Shown: positions 54,821 to 64,000 of the stretch, piece by piece | Position numbering within the stretch: the stretch's first letter is position 1 | Layout: each line of letters opens with the position of its first letter | Assembly (NCBI GenBank): GCA_017607445.1 | Contig: JAEVHH010000005.1 | Coordinates: forward strand, 439,001 to 503,000 | DNA length: 64,000 nucleotides | DNA from: Histoplasma ohiense | Lineage: Eukaryota > Ascomycota > Eurotiomycetes > Onygenales > Ajellomycetaceae | Reading direction: 5' to 3' | Made by a program: the position numbers and the translations under genes | Notes under the pieces: model-generated | What the model was told of the DNA's origin: nothing | What the model saw: the letters and a program-made list of their open reading frames with translations, nothing else | Databases searched by the model: none

Positions 54821-57581
54821 GGCTGCCCGTGGCTTGGTTCGGTGACTGATTCAAGCTATAGAGAATTTGTGTTGTGTTGTGTTGAGTGTGTGATTGATGA
54901 CCACGCACGCCGACGAGCTAAATTCCCCGGAAATACAGGTGTTGCACGCACACAGGTCGCGTTTTCGTCAAGCAGGTAACTTTTCGTCTTCTCCAAACGG
55001 TCTCAGCCAACAGTCCCGAGCTGAGCCCAAACCAGCTCAGGCTGGGAGGGAATCAGTCAGGCAGCGCTTCGATCTCAGTGAATTAATATTATCCTTCTTT
55101 CGCCTCATATAGTTTCTGCCATAAAAAAGGGATATCTCTGCCGACAAGTAGGTCACTCTGGAGTATCGGTTGGGCAGATCGGAGTATATTCCGATAGCCG
55201 GGATGTGAAGCAATAAATACAGCGACGAATATGACCAACAGGATATCTCAAAGAAATAAAAATCCCTTCCCTCCACCGAAGGTCCGAACGGAAGCAAAAA
55301 CGGAGGAGGGAGCAGAGTCTTTCGCTCAAGTCCCTCCACGGATCGAAGGCTGGGAGTGACCTCATCGCATCCCCAGCCGCCTGCATTTTTTGTGTTTACA
55401 TCGCTCCGTTGCGCAGGACAACGAGGCTTATGTCAACGAAACTACAGATGCCGCTGCGAAAAGTTTTGTCTCATGCTAAGAATTTACCTTGAAATATCCT
55501 TACTAGTGTATTGTATCTCCAGGCAACACCACCTGGAATTTAGAGACTGAGCTAGTGGGTAGGCTAGGGGTGTTGGCCTCTATAAGCCCCCTGGGACTCC
55601 CTCTCCTTTTCATTAAGAGATGCAACACAACACTTAATGCCGGTATCAGCATTTCAGCTTAAAGTATTAGCGCAAGTCAAAACTTTTCGCAGGAGCATCT
55701 GTAGATCATGCACGTGATGGACACGGACTTATTCATATGTGGTTAGTGTGATGGATCTTGGATCAACGTCGCCATCGCGGGATTGCCTAACTATCCAACT
55801 GTGCTAACTATAATTAATTTAATTTACGTCGGACGGAAAGAAGAAAAATAATTTTTGTCAAGCAAGAAAAAAGGAAGCGGTGGGGAGGAAAATGGGAAAG
55901 AAAAAGATTAATTACGAGTAAAAACATTAACTTACCTACATTGTACAGTACAGTAGTACATACATGTACAGTACAAAAAGCGCGAAGGAAAATATGTACT
56001 GTACGAGGAAAGAGAAAAAAAAACAGAAGCAGCACCAAACAGTAAGGCAGGGGAAACTACTAGCTGGGTAAAGCTAGGCAAAGAGAAGCAAAAATAACAA
56101 AAGATAAAAGAAAAGGAAAGAACAAAACGCATGATGGGGTGGGGTGGGTATTAGAACATATAAAATAATTAGGTCGTGGTGATAATGGTTCATCGATTGG
56201 AGATAAATAACCATGACGGCGATTTTTTTACTTCTTTTCTCTTTTTTTGCTTCTTAATGTTGTTGTTTACTGTGATTCGTTTGCGAGGCAATTGGAGAAA
56301 GAAAAAGAAATGAAATATAAAGAATAAAGATAAAGGTTATTTTTACGGCATGAGGGGCCGGAGGATAATGGAGCAAAAGTGACAAAAATACGCGAGGATG
56401 AGTGACAAGGTTAGCGAGTAAGGAGGAACGCACGATGGTATAAAAAGAGCTAGTTAAATAAGGATGGAACAGAAATAAAGGCCAGAAAAGAAAGAAACGG
56501 GAAAAAGCATCGCCATAGATTGCAATAAGGGAGAAAGAAGAGAAAAAGAAAAGAAAAAGAAAAAGAATCGTAGAACATCGTACAGATCATTAACCATCAT
56601 GACTCAAACCTCAAACCTCCGCCAGCGCTTAGACAAAAGGGAGTTACAACATAAGGAATCAGGTAATAAAGCAATGGGGGAATATGGGGAGAATGGGGAA
56701 AGGAACTGCGGAATGTGACAAAGAAAAAAAAAACAGGAGAATAGTGAGGCATGATATATTTTAGACGGTTGATAGAAGGGGAGGAAGAGGGAAGTAGACA
56801 AGGAGTTGGGTGAATCGCAGGTGGAAAAAGTGAACATCCAAAATCCAGTCATAATGTACCTATGCAAAAAATAAAATAAAAAAATATATAAAAAAGTAAA
56901 GAGCCCAGCTGGCGATATAAGAAAATCCGGAAAAAAATGTAAATAAAAGACGAGCATGGGCGAGAGCTGACAATGTATCATGATAAGTGTGTTGAAAAAA
57001 GCAGAAGACAAAAAAAAAAGTGAATAAAAAGAATAAAAAGGGGATGGTTAGAATCAGGTGAAGAGGAGAGCAAGGCAAACGTGTCGCTTGAAATGAGAAG
57101 AAGAAAAATAAGAAAAGGGCAAAAACAAATCACAGGAGGCATGTCATAATCAAGTCGAGTAAAACGAGGACATAAAATCAATAAGAAGGGTTCCAGTTAC
57201 ATGCTTTCTTTGCGGTATCATTGCTCGCGTTCAAATCATAAACAAAAAACAGGGAAGGGGGGGGAGGGTGGATACATCGCAAAATAAGAAGAAAAGAAAA
57301 CTTTTTCTTTCCCTTCAGTAAAAAAAAAAAAACTTTTAGGTTTTCCAGAAGAGGAAAAAGAAAACCGACCCAAGCGTCCCATTTTGATGTTTTGCCAACA
57401 GGCCATTTTTCTCCCTGTTCCCCCATTCATCGATTCATTCAATTCATTCTTTTCTCTTCCTTGAGGAAAGAAAGAAAATTGTTTTTAACATGGGCAAAAA
57501 AACAGTTAAAACAGTAGAGTAGCAAAACCACATTCGTGTGCAGATATAGATATAGATATTTATGAATATATTGCCGCGGTT
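54821..57581. other. intergenic region with a MITE and a strand-asymmetric tract
   Basis: No gene supported. It contains the MITE (55445-55701) and, from about 55.83 to 57.3 kb, DNA in which the plus strand is overwhelmingly A and G. That is probably the U/C-rich 3' untranslated region of the minus-strand gene to the right. Confidence 0.6.
55445..55701. mobile_element. 257-bp MITE of the mariner family found at 16.6 kb
   Basis: Flanked by TA on both sides (55443-55444 and 55702-55703). The ends are inverted repeats that start CAGATGC, share CTGCGAAAAGTTTTG, and stay similar for about 45 bp. They match the 31-bp ends of the full-length element at 16627-18248 except for one or two inner positions. 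There is no open frame inside. It is a non-autonomous deletion or hitch-hiker of the same family. Positions 8-9 are CG at the left end and TC at the right, the reverse of the full element, so it sits in the opposite orientation. Confidence 0.92.
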
Positions 57582-59566
57582 TCACGACTCCAAAAGTCCT
57601 CTTCCGCTATACCCAGAGCGACTAGAGCGCCTACTCGCGCGATCAGAGGATGAATCGTGGTGCAGGCGGCGACTCTCCTCGATCTCCCTCCGCACAGCAC
57701 CGCCACCGGTACCACTGAGCGACTCCGAGCGCGAGAGGAAGTACCGCTTCGGCCTCCTTCCTTCGATATTAAGCTCCAGAGACCCTTCCTCACCCGACCT
57801 CAGATTGATGACCTGGCGATCGATATGGTCCTTGGACACGCCGATGCGCAATCCGCCGATCATCACCGTGATCTCGTCGTCTTCGGGACGGCTAATGGCG
57901 CTCTTGGTCTTGGCGTCGCTGCCGCGGCTGCTGTCCGTGCGCGTGCGCAGGCTGCCGCTATCGCTGTCGGCGCGGTGGCTGCGGCGACACTTCACAAGGC
58001 TGTCTAGTGTGAGCGGGGTGGCGCGTGATGTGCGGGTGGACTGGTACTCCTCTGCCTCGCGCTGTTTTTGGTCGAGGTCCTTGGTCTGTTCGACGCCATA
58101 GACTGATGAGCGGCGGCGTCGGCTGTTCTCAATCGAGATGCGGGCCGCTCGCCCAGGATCGTGGTAGGAGGTGGTTCTGATGCCTGCTTTCCCAGGCGCG
58201 CTGGGTCGTCGCTCGGACAGGACGGCTTCTCTGGACTTCTTCCGGCCGACTCGGGTTAGAGGAAGGGCTGCACGAAGGTCATCCATATCGATGCCCTCTG
58301 GGCGTCGTGACATGGTCGGAGTAGATGTTGAAGTGGACGCTTTGCGGGCAGATGGTCGACGAGGGGGGATGATGACCTGAGACGGGGGTTTGCCTTTGGG
58401 GAGTGGGGGGGAGGCATGCGGTAGAAATCCTCATCGGGGTCGTAAGTTGAAGGCTGAGACACTGACTCACGGCGAACACGAACTTCCCGTGAGGAAGGCT
58501 GTCGCTGCAATCCATCGCTACGATGCGGAGCCGGTGAGGACGGGTATTCCACCACTGGGGTCCCGTACATTGAACCTCTTCTCCCAGTCGGTTTTTCGGG
58601 CGATCGCGAGGTGGATGCTGCTCGAGGCCGTTCGAAAGGAGGTGGCGGGGCGGATTCATATGACATATGAGGAAGGTGGGGAGGGGCAACAGGGCCATTG
58701 GGCATATTATAAGGAGCCATGTAGTGGGCGTATGCAGAGGCAGAGATCGGGGGCCCATGTTGTTGTTCGTAAGCAGGTGTTGAAGGAGTCATATGCATGT
58801 ACATATTCATGTCTGGCATGGCCCCTGCGTGGTAGCTCATGGGCCGACTCTGGTGATAAGAATTCGAACGATCGCGACGGGATGATACGATTTCCTGAGT
58901 AGCAACGGGTGGGTAATGGTATGATTGAGGATGCGGCGATGGGGGAATGTCATAACCGTGAGATTGGGGATGCATGTAGGAACCGTAATCCACGGGGTGA
59001 GGGTCGGGAAGTGGATGGGCTCCCATAGGGACGTTGTGGTATCCATACTGGTCACAATCTGGGCAGGTGTCAGGAGCATGGCGTCCATGGGTAGATTCCC
59101 ACTTTCTTGCCTTAGACGAGGACCGCTTGGGAGCAGGTCTGCTGGAACTTCTCCGCATATTTGGAACGTGAATTGTACTAGTAGTTCCGTTAGAAGTAGA
59201 GGGGTTTGTTTCTCTTGACTGCCTGTCCTTCCCCTTAGATTTTGATTTCTCCCTTTCTCTATCGTCGGGACGGCCTCTCACGCGTTCGATATCCCGATTG
59301 GCGATGACAGTGTCCAACTGGACGAAAGGAGGGCTTCTCTTTCCAGTGGGTAGTGAATCAGCACTGCCAACAGTGGCTGCTGTTCGACTGGAGTATCCAG
59401 AGTCGCTCGCACCGTCCGTACTAGTGCCTGACTGTTGAGGATCAGCCTTCGATCTTTTGGCGGCAACGTTGGCAACGGTGCGAGTCTCTGGTATGGTAAC
59501 GTTGGCATCCTCATCAAAGTCTTCGAAGAAGGCAGCGTACGATTGTTGAGAAGTCCTGGCGGCCAT
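57582..59566 (-). CDS. large Ser/Arg/Pro/Tyr-rich protein, about 661 aa, with a one-base slip
   Basis: Two overlapping frames belong to one gene. The first (59566 to about 58411) starts MAARTSQQSYAAFFEDFDED. It has a lone Cys pair (DTCPDCDQYGYH) and a long Pro/His/Tyr/Met-rich stretch. It runs into PPPHSPK at a run of seven G (seven C on this strand, 58405-58411). From there the next frame continues smoothly (GKPPSQVIIPPRRPSARK, then MDDLRAALP) to 57582. One extra C would join them. The second part holds a compact segment near 57.8-57.9 kb (EITVMIGGLRIGVSKDHIDRQVINL) that looks like the conserved core. It could be a genuine frameshift allele or a homopolymer error. Function unknown; mostly disordered. 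Confidence 0.7.
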
Positions 59567-62209
59567 GACTCCACTGTCGAAAGTTTGGCGGGGCTTGCAG
59601 GTTTGGCTCGCTCGGGAGGGCGCCGTTGGTTCGATGAATCCCGACCCAGACTGGGACTATAGATGAACGGCCGAATCGTTCTCAACCAGGCCAGCTGCGT
59701 GGCAACGCTGTTCTCTCTTTATATCCCTGATGTTCTGACGCTTCGATTTGCCAACAAACACCTCGGCACTAGCGCGAAAATTACCTAAGTTGTCTTCCCT
59801 TGAGAAACCCCAAAAGATGAATATATATACTAGTATATATGGTTCTGTCGACTGCTTTTTTTCTCTTATCTTCTCGCATCAACTTGTTGTTTGTTTTCTT
59901 TCTTTTTCTCTTCCTCCCCTTTTTTTTCCCCCCCTTTTGTTATTCAAAAAATAAACGCCGTTCTGTATTATCGCCAACGACGAAAGGAGTGTATCGAAAA
60001 AAAAAGAAGGAAGCAATAAATTAATGAAAGGAAAGTAGGGCAAAACTTGACGCAGGACTAGGCGAAATCTGTTCACCTATACACAGTGGCTCTGAATTTC
60101 AGCTCTGAGAGGGAATCCACTGAGGCGGTCAAGTGCTCCATCGAAGTCTGCAAGGAATAGTCGGAGAGGTGTGAGGACTGCAGACCCAAGTTCTGACAAC
60201 TAAGTAGCCAGCGGGACGGAAGATGGCGACAAAATATGATGGGCTTGGTAATGTCAACTCTCTTCTTCCCTTTTTATAATTATCTTTTATTCTTTTTATT
60301 CTCCCTTAACAAACGAACCTCTTGATGTTTCGATGGTTAAGGGCTTGCAGGTTGTTCTTTATCTAGAAGGGCAGGCAAGAACATGCACACAGCACCGGGA
60401 GTGGGAATATTTAGCAGACCACACCAAAAAAAAAAGCACCCGATGAGAAGATCAAAGTAACGTAGCGACCAGCAGGATGACGAGGGCGCGATGATAATGT
60501 ACAGAACTATCCGACAATCAGAGCCAAAGCCAGATTTCGCGGCGACGAGTAGGGAGAAATTGGCGGAGCGGGTGCGTGTGTTGAGCCTGTGTTGAGCCTG
60601 TGTTGGAGGCGAGAGTCTTTTGCAGTGGGGTAACCGAGATCACCAGATCCGGTTGGACAGTCTGGGGTTCGGGGCCAGGGAATGGTTGGTCGGAATGCAG
60701 GTTTTAGTGCGAAGAGTTGAAGGAAAAAGTGTCCAGAAAGTGTGTTGTGGGTGTGTGGGTGTGTATGTGTCGGTGGATGCAAAATAGCCCACGCAAGACA
60801 GCGAAAATGAAATCGAAAATCGATCGATTTCAGAGTGTTTTGGGGGTGTGTTTTAGAGGTGGGGAGCGATAAGAAGAAGACGATATCCCCGTCTTAGTTT
60901 CTCCTTATGTGTGGTGGTGGTGGTGGTGGTGGCAGTTGGTTATCGATAGCGGGAGGGACGGGCGAAGAAAAGGCGGACTTGGTGACTAGATAGTGCCGGG
61001 AGAGTGAGGGAGAGTGAGGGTGAAATCGTGAGATGGGCGAGAGAGCAAAGCGATGCGGGAGATGAAGCTGGAACAGGCGAAATGGCTCGGGGCGGGCGTT
61101 GCGCAGAGCTGAGCGTCGCACGGGAGTCGTGGTTGGCGAGGGAGAAGGGAGAACTGACGAGGACGAGGGCGAAGACGAGGGCGAGGACGGCTGTTGTGGT
61201 CGATGCAGATTCGAAGAAGGCAGTGGGAGATAGGGAGATAGGGAGATAGGGAGATATAATAGTAATAGATGGGAGGGAGATGGGAGGGAGATGGGAGGGA
61301 GATGGAGAGGAAGAGAGGTATTCGAGGCGGAGACCAGAATATATTTTCGCACGGAGACAGCGAAGGGAGATGGAGAGGGAGGGAGAGAAAAGGGGACAGC
61401 AGGCAGGATAATAAGAAATAAATGAACACACAACGGAGGCTCGTATCAGAGGGATGGAATCTGAGTGACTTGCAAGCCCATATAGCGTGGAGTGGCCTCG
61501 AAGGTATCTTCGTGGTTCTTTATCTATACTCCGTAGAGTTGACTATTTATTTCCTTCCGCCTGCGTACAAATTTCTCGTCAGGCATCAATCCCTCAACTG
61601 CTCCCTTTTTTTTCCTTTTTTTCTTCCTTTTTTTTTCCAGTCATCCTCCGATTTGCCCCTCTTTGGATTTTCTTTATCCTTCTTTTTCCCTCTACTTTTT
61701 CCCCCCCCTTCTCACTCAGATTATTCATCTCCATATATTGACATGGTTTACTTCAAAACATGCCTGAAAACCATCCCTGGCATTCCTGCATCAGCAGCAA
61801 CCAGCAACCAGCAACCAGCGCCAGCGAATAGATACCCGCATCATCACGGCTGCTGAAACATCTCCTCATGTCCCAGGATTTCTATTATTGTTGTTGTTAT
61901 CATCACCATCATCAATCATGATTCATCATCTAAGCATACTCTGATACTCTGTACTCACAAACAATCACATTCATGATATCCCCCCCTATAAAGTTACAAG
62001 GTTTGTTGTTTACTTACTCGATTATTAGAGTTACCGTAGACTTTCTGATCCATGGCTCTGCATTTGTTTATTGTTCATCTAAGGTTTAAGCAAAATACTA
62101 GTATAAAAGGAATAATTTTTCAAAATTTGCCCAATCTTCCGTACTCGTTCAGTCTGCCCTTTGCAATTGCAATTTCCAACTAGCCAGTTGCCAGGGTAAG
62201 GAATTGCTG

Positions 62210-62243
<34 letters not shown>

Positions 62244-64000
62244 AAAAATATATATATATATATATGCAATCATTTGCGAAAAAAACCGGCTGCATCTGCT
62301 GCTGGTGGGGTGCTTCCATCAATGATGACTCTGATGAGGGGTAGCTCATCTTAAAACGTAACCATCCATTCATTCATTCTATATTATCAACGTTTATAGA
62401 TCCTTTTGTAGAAAATTGGGCTGGCAGGGGAAAAAAAAAAAATAATAACAATAAAAAATAAAAATAAAAATAAAAACTCCCTACGTGTGCCTCTGGCACC
62501 TCTGTTCAATCACACTGCCCACACATAACTACGCCAGCTGCGCCTCCTCTCCGACACAGCCGGAAACGGATAGTTATGGTGCCAGTTTACGCAGGAAAAT
62601 GTGCGTGACTCGGCGAGCTGAAGGGAGAATCGCGTCATCATTGGGCATCGCGCGCACGGAGGAGGAAGGGGGGGGGAGAGGTAAAAAGGGAAAAGGAAAG
62701 GGGAAAAACAGCAAATGACGGGAAAAAATTTAAAAATAAAAAATAAAAATAAAAATTCAATGGAGGGGCGGCGGCGACATAAGGGATGTAGGCTGGGGGA
62801 GGGGTTGATCACAGTCGGATTTTGCAAAGGGCAGGGAAACTTGACCTTTTTTTCGTCCCCTTTTTCTTCCTTTCTTTTCTTTCCTTCTTTTTCCTTTTCT
62901 TTTTTCATGTATACTCCATATGACGAGAATGGAAAAACACCCCTCTGGCAGTAATCGAATTTCCGCTTTTGGAGCCCGGATGGGTTTCGAGATGGGATGC
63001 ATTCATTGTCTCTTTGGGGGTGCGGAAGAGAATCGTGGAAGGGCCGTGGGGAGGGACCTGGAAGTATGGAGGATCATGATTTATCTATCGGCCATGCTTC
63101 AGAGATCATATCACCGACCACTGTATGTGAGCATGGAAGACAACATGAAAAGTACTAGTACTTGTATTGTGGTATGGATCTTGGATCGCAGATCACGGAT
63201 CACGGGCAGTTGGATATGCAGGATACTAGCATCCAGCAGGGAGAAGAATGGCTGCGCTGGTCTTGTTGGTGCGATAGTTAACTAGATCTCGACAAAAAAT
63301 AATAGGAAAATAGAAAAATAAAATAAAAATAGTCGGCTCGGTGACTTTCTCAAAAAGCATATTTAAAAATGTACTCCGTAGCGTACGCTGTACTCCGTAT
63401 ATGCCCACTCAATTCTTCACTACTAACCCCGATCAGTATCCCCCCTCCCGCCATCCCACCCCACTGACTGACTGACACACAGGAATCCGAGATGAATCAT
63501 GGGATTCCCCCAATGCCGCCAAAAAGCCAGATGCAAAATCGGAGGAGGAATTGCTCGTCATCATCCCTGCTGACGCTCCCCAGCACACCCCGGCAGGGAT
63601 GGGCGATCTGGCACGCCATTGGGCCGCGCAATGGTGGGAGGGGGAGGGGGAGGGCAGGGCAGTTTGACAAAAAGTTGAAAAATTGCGAAAATTGTTGCAA
63701 AAAAAAGACACCAGAGGCCCAAGGAGACGGCAACCCAACATTCGCCCATGACCACTGTTTTCTTGGCGGGCCGGCTGGCTGGCTGGCAAAGAATGTGCTG
63801 CTCTCCAGAAAAACATTGAGGGAGTGCGGGGGGTGAGATCATATGCGACAGCCGTTACAGGAAAAGGCTGCGCTTATTGATATCCAATGTCGATGGGTTC
63901 GCCGTTGCCTGCATTTAGCGATCTATCTATCGAACCACGCCCATCAGGATACCATCCAACGCGTAGAGCCTGGGGCAAGGATGGTAGGTTAGGTGTGAGG
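59567..64000. other. long non-coding promoter/leader-like region
   Basis: No supported gene in 4.4 kb. It has repetitive purine or pyrimidine tracts: GATAGG repeats near 61220-61255, GGGAGAT repeats to about 61310, and (GGT)n near 60913-60933. There are 24 T at 62213-62236 and three TACTCCGTA words (61527, 63372, 63391). It is probably the regulatory DNA of the minus-strand gene to its left and of a gene outside the window. Confidence 0.55.

Noticed and set aside
60894..61433. Three long overlapping minus-strand frames rich in Ser, Pro and Leu
   Set aside because: All three frames are open at once because of GGGAGA-type repeats, a sign of low-complexity DNA rather than coding.

Overview
This is a nuclear window from a filamentous ascomycete. 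The genes are intron-poor, with short introns (44-76 nt in most, 102 and 256 nt in one) and GT-AG ends. Several are fungal families (Dbp9, Esf2, tafazzin, a mitochondrial L31-type ribosomal protein, a velvet-like protein, an annexin with a Pro/Gln/Tyr-rich leader). There are AT-rich islands with mutated transposon copies and long A/T tracts between genes. The protein style and the fungus-specific kinase-like genes suggest Eurotiomycetes, probably Onygenales (Ajellomycetaceae-like). That placement is inference; no search was run.

Layout. 0-7.8 kb is mostly non-coding, with one plausible lone ORF (2967-3620). 7.8-10.7 kb holds a two-exon RING/zinc-finger/SH3 protein. 12.25-14.25 kb holds an arginyl-tRNA synthetase relic with at least seven reading-frame lesions. 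14.8-15.8 kb is a kinase-like gene. 16.6-18.25 kb is a complete Tc1/mariner element with TA target duplication, killed by nine in-frame stops but no indels. 18.6-22.3 kb carries an EBP-type sterol isomerase-like gene and a two-exon annexin. 23.6-28 kb has a small conserved protein and a velvet-like protein. 29.9-32.5 kb encodes a large single-span membrane protein. 33.2-35.6 kb is a divergent pair of mitochondrial genes, a three-exon ribosomal protein L31 and a four-exon tafazzin, sharing a 308-bp promoter. 35.9-39.8 kb has a conserved fungal protein and the DEAD-box helicase Dbp9, convergent. 40-50 kb is gene-poor, with a damaged SRPK-like kinase and a short fold-back repeat. 50.5-51.5 kb is Esf2. 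53.5-59.6 kb has two large low-complexity proteins, one interrupted by a one-base slip in a G7/C7 run, with a 257-bp MITE between them. 59.6-64 kb is a long non-coding leader/promoter-like region.

The genes do not form a single pathway or cluster. Two groupings are apparent: mitochondrial function (L31 and tafazzin, head to head) and ribosome biogenesis (Dbp9, Esf2). I see no secondary-metabolite cluster, no CRISPR, no rRNA and no convincing tRNA. The most notable items are the matched Tc1/mariner element and MITE, the dead arginyl-tRNA synthetase copy, the 19-nt tafazzin microexon carrying the catalytic His, and two 9-mer words that recur about 9-10 times each where about 0.5 is expected by chance.
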